Shown: piece by piece, positions 15,530-24,043 of the stretch | How the letters are laid out: every line of letters begins with the position of its first letter | Position numbering within the stretch: position 1 is the stretch's first letter | The notes under the pieces: generated by a model | Databases searched by the model: none | Told to the model about the DNA's origin: nothing | Seen by the model: only the letters and a program-made list of their open reading frames with translations | Source of the DNA: Gammaproteobacteria bacterium | Lineage (GTDB): Bacteria > Pseudomonadota > Gammaproteobacteria > JAADJB01 | DNA length: 49,415 nucleotides | Assembly: GCA_013151035.1 (NCBI GenBank) | Contig: JAADJB010000054.1 | Coordinates: 1-49,415, forward strand | Direction of reading: 5' to 3' | Position numbers and translations under genes: made by a program

Positions 15530-15907
15530 TTATTTTGCGCTTGTATTGTAAGTGTAGCTGCCTGAGAATTTCCCTTTTTTATAGTCAATAAAGACTTTGT
15601 CAGGAACAAATGATTTCTTGTCCCTTGCTATGGGAAAATCTTCTGATTCGGCACCATCGTCAATATCAGAAATACGACAGGTTTTTGCATAGCGGACTAC
15701 GTTAAAACAAACCATTAACCCTGTTGTTACCGGGACTGTTTGTAGATCCACCTGTTCTCTAAACCAGATGCGCTTTAATACTAGGCAGCCAAATATTAGA
15801 TTAATTTCTGCAATGATCGGCTGACTTCGGGCAGATAAAGCCCGCTCGGCCTTTTGGCTGATCTCAATTACTATCTGTTTATCATATAAGCAAATTGAGT
15901 GGTTCAT
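15530..15907 (-). CDS. Hypothetical protein divergent from a LysR regulator
   Basis: A 125-residue protein with no signal peptide or membrane segment. I do not recognise the family. It starts MNHSICLYDKQIVIEISQKA, is mixed alpha/beta in character and has cysteines near 41, 68 and 77. A good ribosome site (GAGGAAT, 5 bases before ATG) supports it as a real gene. It is divergent from the LysR gene with a 105-base gap that carries a palindrome, so it is a likely target of that regulator. Confidence 0.55.
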   Translation of the reverse strand: MNHSICLYDKQIVIEISQKAERALSARSQPIIAEINLIFGCLVLKRIWFREQVDLQTVPVTTGLMVCFNVVRYAKTCRISDIDDGAESEDFPIARDKKSFVPDKVFIDYKKGKFSGSYTYNTSAK

Positions 15908-15986
15908 ATAAATTCCTCATGTTTGATACAAGTGGGGTTTCTTCATGCGCTAATGATATGCTATTAAGGTACAAGTCATCTATTGT

Positions 15987-16000
15987 GATATTTAAATATC
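15987..16000. promoter_or_regulatory. Perfect 14-bp palindrome, candidate LysR operator
   Basis: GATATTTAAATATC is perfectly symmetric and lies 13 bases before the LysR start, in the divergent promoter region. LysR regulators usually bind an AT-rich dyad in such a gap and control both sides. It contains the T-N11-A spacing expected of the family. Confidence 0.4.
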
Positions 16001-16012
16001 AGGTATATAAAA

Positions 16013-16897
16013 ATGAATAGCATTAACTGGGATGGGTTTCGATATTTTGTCGCAGCGGCAGAAACAGGTAGTCTTTCTGCCGCTGCGAAATCACTGGGCT
16101 CTAATCAACCAACTGTTGGTAGGCACGTTAATGCCCTGGAAGCTGCACTTGGAATTAAATTATTTCAGCGTCATGCAAAAGGGTTAACGCTGACACAGGA
16201 AGGTGCGTATATTCTGGAACAATCACTATCCATACGTTCATTGGTGGTAAAATCAAAACGAGCCGTGCAGGAAGGAGAAAAGGAAATATGCGGGACAGTC
16301 AGGGTTGCCGTTCCTGAGGGCTTATGTATGGAAGTTTTACTACCGGTACTGCCTGAGCTTTATCAGAAGTATCCTGAAATAAATATAACTCTTAATGTAT
16401 CATCGAGCACGGCTAATCTGACAAGTGGTGATGCAGATATTGCAATTCGATTATTTCGTCCCAGTGATGCCAATCTTGTCGTTAAATATATTGGCAATAT
16501 GGAGATGGGTTTATACGCATCAAGTGAATATTTGGCGACACATGGAACACCATTAAAAATCCCTGACCTTAAGCATCATCATATAATTGCATATGGCGAT
16601 GTCCTTTCTTCTTTACCTGAAAATCAGTGGTTGGCAGATCATATAACTCCATCGCGATGCATTTTACGTAGTGATAATACGATGGCACGACTAAAGGCAA
16701 CATTAATAGGTTTAGGGGTATCGATACAACCACATATATTTTCCAGGATGAACAAGGATCTTAATCCTGTAATCACAGGTGAAGTAATACCTGAACATGA
16801 AATATGGCTGGTATATCACAATGATCTTAGGCACAGTGGGCGTGTTCGTGCTGTGATTGATTTCGTGTCAAAGCAATTAGCATTAACACTAAAATAG
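16013..16897 (+). CDS. LysR family transcriptional regulator
   Basis: A 294-residue protein. Residues 1-65 form the winged helix-turn-helix: DGFRYFVAAAETGSLSAAAK, then NQPTVGRHVNALE and LFQRHAKGLTLTQEG. The effector domain follows, with VRVAVPEGL near 97 and GDADIAIRL near 145. The ligand cannot be predicted. The closest style is the group with VAVPEG, which often regulates a neighbouring gene. The divergent 125-residue gene is the obvious candidate target. Confidence 0.92.
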   Translation: MNSINWDGFRYFVAAAETGSLSAAAKSLGSNQPTVGRHVNALEAALGIKLFQRHAKGLTLTQEGAYILEQSLSIRSLVVKSKRAVQEGEKEICGTVRVAVPEGLCMEVLLPVLPELYQKYPEINITLNVSSSTANLTSGDADIAIRLFRPSDANLVVKYIGNMEMGLYASSEYLATHGTPLKIPDLKHHHIIAYGDVLSSLPENQWLADHITPSRCILRSDNTMARLKATLIGLGVSIQPHIFSRMNKDLNPVITGEVIPEHEIWLVYHNDLRHSGRVRAVIDFVSKQLALTLK

Positions 16898-16934
16898 TAA
16901 AATAGAGGCACCGACTTTTTGTTATTCTAGACTG

Positions 16935-19619
16935 ATGAAAAATAAACCCCTGATCCTGATCGATGGTTCGTCTTATCTCTACCGAGCCTTCCACGCTATG
17001 CCACCCCTAACCAATTCCCATGGTGAATCCACCGGCACGGTCTATGGTGTTATTAATATGTTGCGTAAGCTGATTACGGAGTATGAGCCGGATCAGATTG
17101 CGGTGATATTTGATGCCAGGGGTAAGACCTTTCGTGATGATCTATATCCGGAATATAAGGCCAATCGACCCTCGATGCCGGATGAGCTGGCAGAACAGAT
17201 CGAACCCATCCATGCCATTATTCGTGCTATGGGTCTGCCGATATTGCAGGTATCGGGGGTGGAGGCGGATGATGTGATTGGCACGCTGGCGCGACAGGCG
17301 AGTGCTCGCGGTATTGATACCCTGATCTCTACCGGGGATAAGGATATGGCACAGTTAGTGGATGATCATGTGCATCTGATTAATACCATGACCAATGTGA
17401 CGCTGGATCGGGCGGGTGTGGTGGAGAAGTTCGGGGTGCCACCGGAACGTATTATTGAGCTGCTGGGGCTGATGGGTGATAGCTCGGATAATATCCCCGG
17501 TGTGCCTAAAGTGGGCCCCAAGACGGCAGTGAAGTGGCTGAATCAGTATGGTGATGCCGATACCCTGGTGGCGCATGCGGACGAGATCAAGGGCAAGGTG
17601 GGTGAGAGTTTGCGCGCCCATCTGGATGATCTGGCGATGTCACGTGATCTGGCAACCATTCGTTGTGAACTGGATCTGGAGCTGGGTGTTGATGATCTGG
17701 CACCTGCTGAAGCGGATAATGAGTCATTGAAGCAGTTGTATGCACGGATGGAGTTTTCCACCTGGTTGCGGGAGATTGTGGGTAGCCTGTCGACACAGGA
17801 GCCCAAGGAACCGCTGCGTTATGATGTGGTCGATACCGAGGAACAGCTAAAGGACTGGATCGAGCGTATCAAACAGGCCCCTTATTTTGCGCTGGATACT
17901 GAGACTACCAGTCTGGATTATATGCAGGCCGAGATTGTCGGGGTCTCGCTGTCGGTAGAGCCGGGTGAGGCGGCCTATATTCCGTTGGCTCATTTGTATG
18001 AGGGGATGCCAGCGCAACTGGATCGTGATGAGGTGCTACAGGCATTGAAGCCGATCCTGGAGGATGAGCGTTATCACAAGCTTGGGCAGCATCTTAAATA
18101 TGATAAAAATGTGCTGGAAAATCATGGGATTACACTGAGAGGCATCGTGTTTGATACGATGCTGGAGTCCTATGTCGCTGATAGTGCGGCGAATCGGCAT
18201 AATCTCGATACCTTGGCACTGAAGTATCTGGGTCACAAGATGATCAGCTATACCGATGTGGCAGGTAAGGGTGCGAAACAGCTCAATTTTGCCCAGGTGC
18301 CGATTGAACAGGCGGCACCTTATGCGGCTGAGGATGCTGAGGTCGCCCTGCGGTTACATCAATATCTGTGGCCACAAATCGAACAGGAACCGGAGCTCAA
18401 GGCTATATTCAGCGAGCTGGAGCTGCCCTTATTATCGGTGTTATCACGTATTGAGCGTACAGGTGTTTTGATTGATACGCAGATGTTGGCGGCACAAAGC
18501 AAGGAGATCGCTACAAAGTTAGCAAAGATCGAGATGGAGGCCTATCGGTTGGCGGATGGTCCGTTTAATCTGGCGTCACCCAAGCAGATCCAGGAGATTC
18601 TGTATCAGCGTCAGAATCTACCCGTGCTGGCAAAGACCCCCAAGGGTGCTCCCTCTACCGCCGAATCGGTATTGCAGGAGTTGGCACTGGATTATCCGCT
18701 ACCTAAATTGATCCTTGAATATCGTGCCCTGAGCAAGCTGAAATCCACCTATATTGATAAACTGCCCCAGCAGGTTGATCCTCGTACGGGTCGGGTGCAT
18801 ACCTCTTATCATCAAGCGGTTACGGCGACCGGTCGCCTATCTTCTTCTGATCCTAATCTACAGAATATCCCGGTACGCAGTGAGGAAGGTCGGCGTATTC
18901 GACAGGCCTTTATCGCTGCAGAGGGCGCGCGTATTGTGGCGGCCGATTACTCCCAGGTGGAGTTGCGGATCATGGCGCATCTATCGGCAGATGAGGGTCT
19001 GTTGACCGCATTCGCTCAGGGCGAGGATATTCACCGTGCCACCGCGAGTGAGGTCTTTGGCTGTAGTGTTGAGGCGGTGACAAAGGAGCAGCGCAGGGCA
19101 GCCAAGGCGATTAATTTTGGCCTGATCTATGGTATGTCGGCCTTTGGTCTGGCTAAACAGCTTGATATCCAACGGGGTCAAGCGCAGGAATATATTGATC
19201 GCTATTTCCAGCGTTACCCAGGGGTTAAAGCATATATGGAGCGTACCCGTGAGCAGGCGCATGCCGATGGTTATGTCTCCACCGTATTTGGTCGTCGTCT
19301 ATATCTACCGGAGATTAATGCAAAAAACGGGATGCGTCGGCAACAGGCCGAGCGTGCTGCCATTAATGCGCCAATGCAGGGCACGGCAGCAGATATCATC
19401 AAGCGTGCCATGTTGCAGGTGGATCAGTGGGTGTCGACACAGGGCAATGAGGTCAAGTTGCTGATGCAGGTGCATGATGAATTGGTGTTTGAGATTGCTG
19501 AACCCAGGTTAGAGGAAGCGGTTGTTGCGATTCGACAGGCGATGGAGTCAGCAGCCCATTTGAGCGTACCACTGATTGTCGATATCGGGGTGGGTAAAAA
19601 CTGGGATGAGGCACATTAA
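16935..19619 (+). CDS. polA: DNA polymerase I
   Basis: An 894-residue protein with all three domains. The 5' nuclease (1-290) has LIDGSSYLYRAFHAMPPL, STGDKDMAQLV and GLMGDSSDNIPGVPKVGPKTA. The 3'-5' proofreading domain (about 300-490) keeps its catalytic start FALDTETTSLD, so it looks active. The polymerase domain has DYSQVELRIMAHLS (motif A), RRAAKAINFGLIYGMSAFGL (motif B, O helix) and QVHDELVFE (motif C). No strong Shine-Dalgarno is seen before the ATG. The neighbourhood with engB downstream on the other strand is conserved; the LysR gene upstream is not part of it. Confidence 0.97.
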   Translation: MKNKPLILIDGSSYLYRAFHAMPPLTNSHGESTGTVYGVINMLRKLITEYEPDQIAVIFDARGKTFRDDLYPEYKANRPSMPDELAEQIEPIHAIIRAMGLPILQVSGVEADDVIGTLARQASARGIDTLISTGDKDMAQLVDDHVHLINTMTNVTLDRAGVVEKFGVPPERIIELLGLMGDSSDNIPGVPKVGPKTAVKWLNQYGDADTLVAHADEIKGKVGESLRAHLDDLAMSRDLATIRCELDLELGVDDLAPAEADNESLKQLYARMEFSTWLREIVGSLSTQEPKEPLRYDVVDTEEQLKDWIERIKQAPYFALDTETTSLDYMQAEIVGVSLSVEPGEAAYIPLAHLYEGMPAQLDRDEVLQALKPILEDERYHKLGQHLKYDKNVLENHGITLRGIVFDTMLESYVADSAANRHNLDTLALKYLGHKMISYTDVAGKGAKQLNFAQVPIEQAAPYAAEDAEVALRLHQYLWPQIEQEPELKAIFSELELPLLSVLSRIERTGVLIDTQMLAAQSKEIATKLAKIEMEAYRLADGPFNLASPKQIQEILYQRQNLPVLAKTPKGAPSTAESVLQELALDYPLPKLILEYRALSKLKSTYIDKLPQQVDPRTGRVHTSYHQAVTATGRLSSSDPNLQNIPVRSEEGRRIRQAFIAAEGARIVAADYSQVELRIMAHLSADEGLLTAFAQGEDIHRATASEVFGCSVEAVTKEQRRAAKAINFGLIYGMSAFGLAKQLDIQRGQAQEYIDRYFQRYPGVKAYMERTREQAHADGYVSTVFGRRLYLPEINAKNGMRRQQAERAAINAPMQGTAADIIKRAMLQVDQWVSTQGNEVKLLMQVHDELVFEIAEPRLEEAVVAIRQAMESAAHLSVPLIVDIGVGKNWDEAH

Positions 19620-19714
19620 AAGTGCATTTAACTTATTGTTTTAAATTGAGTTATTTCTTGTTTGAAAATTATTTCAAATAAGTGATTAATTTGACTGGTA
19701 ATCCGTTAATAGTG

Positions 19715-19810
19715 GACTATTGTTAAACATAGATGATGTATCCTCCATTCCGGTTTGTAGCCGGATTACTCGCCCGATACCTGCCCCCCTATAGGTATCG
19801 GGTTTTCTTT
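19715..19810 (+). ncRNA. Candidate small RNA in the polA-engB gap
   Basis: Between polA and engB there is a possible -35 (TTGACT, 19691-19696) and a segment starting near 19715-19735. It carries TCCTCC (19741-19746), a small TCCGG/CCGGA hairpin, and then a strong terminator: CCCGATACCT (19773-19782) pairing with AGGTATCGGG (19793-19802) followed by TTTTCTTT. The loop is C-rich (GCCCCCCTAT). The site matches spf (Spot 42) in E. coli and ErsA in Pseudomonas, both between polA and engB. TCCTCC and the C-rich loop could pair with ribosome binding sites. The 5' end is uncertain. It could instead be just the polA terminator. Confidence 0.45.
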
Positions 19811-19818
19811 ATGTCACG

Positions 19819-20460
19819 TCAGAGCATGTCATCCCCGGAAGAACCGTGGTCTGTCCCCGGTTTTTCGGTCACCAACCATTGATTCAGTTGTTTTATAGCC
19901 TCATCGACACCAGTCTTCTTTAGCGATGAAAATAATTGCACGCTGGCATCGGGATGCAGGGTAGGTAGCAGACGTTTGGCGGCGAGCAGGGAGGCCTTGG
20001 CAGGGCCTTTCTTGAGTTTGTCGGACTTGGTGAGGAGGATATGCACTGCCAGACCAGCCTGATGACACCAGAGGATCATTTGTTGATCATATTCGGTTAA
20101 CGCCCTTCTGGAATCACATAATAAAATCATTCCTTTTAGTGACTTGCGGGTTTCAAGGTATTCACTCAGTGATTTCTCCCAGTTCAGTTTAACGGCTAAT
20201 GGCACCTTGGCAAAGCCATAACCGGGGAGATCAACGAGACGTATATCCTCATTAACCTGAAAGAAGTTGAGTAACTGCGTACGCCCCGGTGTCTTGCTGG
20301 TACGAGCCAGTTTGGTTTGATTGGTGATGGTATTGAGTGCGCTAGATTTGCCTGCATTAGAGCGTCCGGCAAAGGCGACCTCACCACCGATATCGGTAGG
20401 AGCCTGGCTGGGTTTTGCGGCACTGGTTAGGAAACTACTTTGGGCATAGATATTTTTCAT
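19819..20460 (-). CDS. engB: Ribosome biogenesis GTPase EngB/YsxC
   Basis: A 213-residue GTPase with G1 GRSNAGKSS, a switch region TSKTPGRTQLLNFF, G3 DLPGYGFAKV and G4 TKSDKL. It is needed for assembly of the large ribosomal subunit. The last dozen residues, after LNQWL (PGTDHGSSGDDML), are read from a short repeat (19845-19864) that is also an arm of the palindrome at 40258, so the tail appears to be added by a repeat. It converges on polA and is divergent from cytochrome c4. Confidence 0.95.
   Translation of the reverse strand: MKNIYAQSSFLTSAAKPSQAPTDIGGEVAFAGRSNAGKSSALNTITNQTKLARTSKTPGRTQLLNFFQVNEDIRLVDLPGYGFAKVPLAVKLNWEKSLSEYLETRKSLKGMILLCDSRRALTEYDQQMILWCHQAGLAVHILLTKSDKLKKGPAKASLLAAKRLLPTLHPDASVQLFSSLKKTGVDEAIKQLNQWLVTEKPGTDHGSSGDDML
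19845..19864. repeat. Single arm of the 40258-40319 palindrome
   Basis: These 20 bases (CGTGGTCTGTCCCCGGTTTT) are identical to 40300-40319, the right arm of a large palindrome. Here the unit lies inside the 3' end of engB. The motif resembles the REP sequences associated with RAYT transposases in gammaproteobacteria; no RAYT gene is in the window. Confidence 0.7.
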
Positions 20461-20600
20461 AAGCTCTATTCTCTATTATTTTACCGGAAACAACAATTCG
20501 TAGTATAATTGCCTCCTTAATTGTAGAGTGGTTTTATCGTTATTTATATTCGGTGCAACGAATCCTTGATGGCATCGATAGTTTTGGGAGTTATTGTGGT

Positions 20601-21221
20601 ATGAACAAAATAGCCTTGTCTTTGAGGGTCTTCGGGCTTGCACTTGCGTTTGCCGGTTTTTCAACAGCGGCTTCAGCAGCGGCTGATATTAGCGCGGGTC
20701 AGGCTACGGCCGGAGTTTGTGCCGGTTGTCATGGCATGGATGGAAATAGCTTTAACCCTGCATGGCCGAAACTGGCGGCGCAGCATCCGGGTTATCTGGT
20801 TAAGCAATTAGCAGATTTTAAGGCCGGTGATCGGACCAATGCGATTATGGCACCGATGGCGATGGGGCTGAGTCCACAGGATATGGAGAATGTCGCCGCT
20901 TATTTTGCAGCGCAGAAAAAATCAGCAGGTAATGCAGATGCGTCAGGTACCAGCGTGGGTGAATTGATCTATCGTAGTGGTAACCTGGACTCTGGTGTGA
21001 CGGCATGTACAGCTTGTCATGGTGCTGATGCTGCGGGTAATCCAGCCGCTGGTTTCCCTGTATTGGGTAGTCAGCATGCGGCTTATACCCAGGCTCAATT
21101 AAAGGCCTTTGCCTCGGGTGAGCGTAGTAATGATAGTGCTAAAATGATGCAGATGATTGCATCGAAGCTGACGGATGCTGAGATACAGGCCGTTGCTGCC
21201 TATATTGAAGGTCTTAAGTAG
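20601..21221 (+). CDS. Dihaem cytochrome c4
   Basis: A 206-residue protein. A signal peptide (core about residues 7-22, ending AASA-A) sends it to the periplasm. Two c-type haem sites, CAGCH and CTACH, sit in two similar domains of about 90 residues. Met ligands are likely in IMAPMAMGLSPQDM and KMMQMIASKL. Cytochrome c4 passes electrons to terminal oxidases. The frame is open from GTG 20553, but ATG 20601 is chosen because GGGAG lies 10 bases before it and it begins the signal peptide. It is divergent from engB. The strong hairpin just after the stop may end transcription. Confidence 0.92.
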   Translation: MNKIALSLRVFGLALAFAGFSTAASAAADISAGQATAGVCAGCHGMDGNSFNPAWPKLAAQHPGYLVKQLADFKAGDRTNAIMAPMAMGLSPQDMENVAAYFAAQKKSAGNADASGTSVGELIYRSGNLDSGVTACTACHGADAAGNPAAGFPVLGSQHAAYTQAQLKAFASGERSNDSAKMMQMIASKLTDAEIQAVAAYIEGLK

Positions 21222-21230
21222 CTAGTCATT

Positions 21231-21276
21231 GGTGCGCAGTGCACACCCTACCCAGGTAGGGTGTGCACTGCGCACC
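21231..21276. repeat. Perfect 22-bp inverted repeat of the GTAGGGTGCG family
   Basis: GGTGCGCAGTGCACACCCTA-CC and its exact reverse complement are separated by only CA. It lies between the ends of cytochrome c4 and the sucAB-lpd operon, where it would form a very stable stem in RNA from either side. There is no T-run. The unit is shared with the repeats at 7318, 27619 and 49276. Confidence 0.85.
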
Positions 21277-21313
21277 ATTCCATTCTGGAGCATCAAAGAT
21301 CTCTGACAAGCGA

Positions 21314-21415
21314 CTAAAACCCGGGAATGCCAATCGGACCGGGCAGGTCAGGGATGATGGAGCAGGCACTGAGCCAGAGACTTAGCAGAATGATAGATAG
21401 TTTATTGATGTTCAT
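21314..21415 (-). CDS. Small lipoprotein (33 residues)
   Basis: A short frame starting MNINKLSIILLSLWLSAC with a clear lipobox (LSAC, Cys at 18). A mature peptide of only 15 further residues follows, rich in Pro, Gly and Ile. It starts 3 bases after the lpd stop, so it would be the fourth gene of sucA-sucB-lpd, although the ribosome site (AGGCG) is weak. Similar tiny lipoproteins exist (entericidin-like, LptM-like), but I do not recognise this one. Confidence rests on the strong signal sequence. Confidence 0.55.
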   Translation of the reverse strand: MNINKLSIILLSLWLSACSIIPDLPGPIGIPGF

Positions 21416-21418
21416 ATT

Positions 21419-22843
21419 TTAACGCGCCTGATGGATGGCATGTCCCGTAACACCCAGGGCTGCTTCATGTATTGATTCAGACAGGGTGGGGTGGGCGTGA
21501 ATGGTGCGGGCGAGGTCTTCACTGCTGGCACAGAATTCTAATGCCAGGGTGGCCTCGGCGATGAGTTCTGAGGCACCGGCGCCAAAGATATGCACACCGA
21601 GTAATTGATCGGTATCACGATCAGCTAATAGTTTAACCAGCCCCTCGGGTGCATCCATCGCTCTGGCGCGACCATTGGCAGCAAAGGGAAAACTCCCTGA
21701 ACGATAAGCAACCCCGGCCTCTTTTAATTCCTCTTCTGTTTTTCCAACCGAGGATAATTCTGGATGGGTGTAGATAACCGAGGGGATGATATCAAGGTTA
21801 ACCTTTTTTCTCTTGCCACTGGCGATACTCTCGGCCACGATAACACCTTCCTCCGAGCCCTTGTGTGCCAGCATCGGGCCGCGTACGACATCACCAATGG
21901 CGTAGACATTCGGGATATTGGTTGCGCAGTATTCGTCGACATTAATAAATCCGCGTTCATCCAGTAGCAGGTTGGCCTCAGCTGCGGCAATGGTCTCTGA
22001 ATTAGGTCGGCGACCGACAGCGACGACCAGTTGATCAACGGTCAGTTGTTTGTTATCCCCGCCTTGTTCGTATTGTATCTTGACCGAGCGGGATAGGCGT
22101 TTGCTGGAGGTGACACGGGCACCGAGCTGGATATCAAGCCCCTGTTTGCGATATTCTCTTAATGCCAGCTTGGCAATCTTTTGATCGACGCTGGGCAGGA
22201 ACTGTTCCTGTGCTTCCAGAATAGTGACTTCAGATCCCAGACGTTTCCATACGCTACCGAGTTCAAGGCCGATAACACCGGCACCAATAATTCCCAGGCG
22301 TTTAGGCACTTTTTTAAAGGCGAGGGCACCACTGGAATCGACAATGTGTTGATTGTCGAGGGGGGCGGCAGCAATCTCAACCGGACGTGAGCCACTGGCA
22401 ATGATGATGTTTGTTGCCTGCAATATCCCGGCTTTCTTTTTACCATGTGCGGTAAAGGCGACCCGCAGTCCCTCCAGTAATTGTGCGCTACCCTGTAGCC
22501 ATTCGATCTTGTTGACCTGGAACAGGCTGGAGATACCATCGGTGAGTTGTTGTACAATACCGTCTTTATGGCTTTGCATGGTCTTTAGATCGAGACCCAG
22601 TTTGTTGATCTTGAGGCCATGATTGATAAATTCATGTTGTGCACGGTAGTAGAGTTCAGAGGATTCAAGTAGCGCCTTGGATGGAATGCAGCCGGCATTC
22701 AGGCAGGTGCCGCCGAGTCGAGCCTGCCCCTTTTCATTCAGCCACTGATCAATACAAGCGATTTTCAGCCCCAGTTGAGCACAACGAATAGCGGCCACAT
22801 ATCCGGCTGGCCCCGCACCAATAACAATGACATCATATTTCAT
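21419..22843 (-). CDS. lpdA: Dihydrolipoamide dehydrogenase (E3)
   Basis: A 474-residue flavoprotein. The FAD site is VIGAGPAGYVAA, the redox-active disulfide is GGTCLNAGCIPSK (Cys 47/52), the NAD site is IIGAGVIGLELGSVW, and the active-site His is in HAHPTLSE near the C-terminus. It reoxidises the lipoyl groups of the E2 component. It is the third gene of a 2-oxoglutarate dehydrogenase operon (gap to sucB 12 bases), so E3 is dedicated to or at least expressed with this complex. Confidence 0.96.
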   Translation of the reverse strand: MKYDVIVIGAGPAGYVAAIRCAQLGLKIACIDQWLNEKGQARLGGTCLNAGCIPSKALLESSELYYRAQHEFINHGLKINKLGLDLKTMQSHKDGIVQQLTDGISSLFQVNKIEWLQGSAQLLEGLRVAFTAHGKKKAGILQATNIIIASGSRPVEIAAAPLDNQHIVDSSGALAFKKVPKRLGIIGAGVIGLELGSVWKRLGSEVTILEAQEQFLPSVDQKIAKLALREYRKQGLDIQLGARVTSSKRLSRSVKIQYEQGGDNKQLTVDQLVVAVGRRPNSETIAAAEANLLLDERGFINVDEYCATNIPNVYAIGDVVRGPMLAHKGSEEGVIVAESIASGKRKKVNLDIIPSVIYTHPELSSVGKTEEELKEAGVAYRSGSFPFAANGRARAMDAPEGLVKLLADRDTDQLLGVHIFGAGASELIAEATLALEFCASSEDLARTIHAHPTLSESIHEAALGVTGHAIHQAR

Positions 22844-22855
22844 AATGCTTCATCC

Positions 22856-24043
22856 TTATATATCCAGTAATAGTCGATGAGGTTCTTCTAGTGATTGTTT
22901 GATATTTACCAGGAACTGTACCGCATCACGACCATCAATAATGCGATGATCGTAGGATAGAGCGAGATACATCATTGGACGAATCACAATCTCACCATTC
23001 TCGACCATCGCACGTTGCTGGATATTATGCATACCAAGAATAGCGCTTTGTGGTGGATTGAGTAGTGGTGTGGATAGCATAGAACCAAATACTCCGCCAT
23101 TGGTAATGGTGAAGGTGCCACCGAGGAGTTCATCCAGATTCAGCTTGCCCTCTTTTGCGCGTAGTGCAAAATTAGCAATGGCCTGTTCGATCCCGGCAAA
23201 GCCCAGTTGGTCGGCATTGCGTATGACCGGCACCACCAGTCCACGCGGGGAGGAGACGGCAATACTGACATCATAATAGTCATGGTAAAGAATATCGTTA
23301 TCTTCAACCGAGGCATTCACAATCGGGAAGCGTTTTAATGCCTCACAGACGGCCTTGACAAAAAAGGACATGACACCTAGTTTGATGCCGTGTTTTTTCT
23401 GAAAGGTCTCCTGATAGCGTTTACGCATATCCATGATAGCCTGCATATTGACCTCATTAAAGGTCGAAAGAATCGCGGCGTTATGTTGTACCTCTACCAT
23501 GCGTTCAGCAATCTTTGCCCGCAGTCGACTCATGGGTTCACGCCGTACCGCAGGTGTTGTGCCTGCTGTTGTGGCAGGAGGTGGACGACTGCTATCGGCA
23601 ATGGTGTTATTGGTTTTCTGTTGCTCGATATATTGCAGGACATCCGCCTTGAGAATACGCCCGCCTTTACCTGTGCCATTAATCATGGCGGGATCGAGAT
23701 CATGTTCAGCAACAAGATTTCGTACTGCCGGGGTTAGTACAATATCCTTCGTATCTTTACTTGCCGCTGTCGATGCGGGTTTATCCGCTGTTGTGGGTGC
23801 AGACTGCTGACTATCAATGGTGCCTAGAGGCTCTTCACTGGCTACTATCTCACCCTCTTGTTTAAGGATGTGAGTGAGCACGCCATCTGTGGTGGCAGGA
23901 ACCTCGAATACCACCTTATCGGTTTCGATGTCGACTAGTATCTCATCTCGTTTAACAAAATCACCTTCTTTTTTATGCCAAGTGGAGACTAGACCATCGG
24001 TAACGGATTCTGGTAGTACGGGAACACGAAGCTCATCGCTCAT
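22856..24043 (-). CDS. sucB: Dihydrolipoyl succinyltransferase, E2 of 2-oxoglutarate dehydrogenase
   Basis: A 395-residue protein with three parts. The lipoyl domain (1-75) carries the modified Lys in [14 protein letters not shown] peripheral-subunit-binding domain (about 105-140) has [15 protein letters not shown] and [14 protein letters not shown]. The catalytic domain (about 165-395) has the HxxxD motif in [13 protein letters not shown]. Linkers are rich in Ala, Thr and Pro. It makes succinyl-CoA with SucA and Lpd. The start overlaps the sucA stop by 4 bases. Confidence 0.96.
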   Translation of the reverse strand: MSDELRVPVLPESVTDGLVSTWHKKEGDFVKRDEILVDIETDKVVFEVPATTDGVLTHILKQEGEIVASEEPLGTIDSQQSAPTTADKPASTAASKDTKDIVLTPAVRNLVAEHDLDPAMINGTGKGGRILKADVLQYIEQQKTNNTIADSSRPPPATTAGTTPAVRREPMSRLRAKIAERMVEVQHNAAILSTFNEVNMQAIMDMRKRYQETFQKKHGIKLGVMSFFVKAVCEALKRFPIVNASVEDNDILYHDYYDVSIAVSSPRGLVVPVIRNADQLGFAGIEQAIANFALRAKEGKLNLDELLGGTFTITNGGVFGSMLSTPLLNPPQSAILGMHNIQQRAMVENGEIVIRPMMYLALSYDHRIIDGRDAVQFLVNIKQSLEEPHRLLLDI

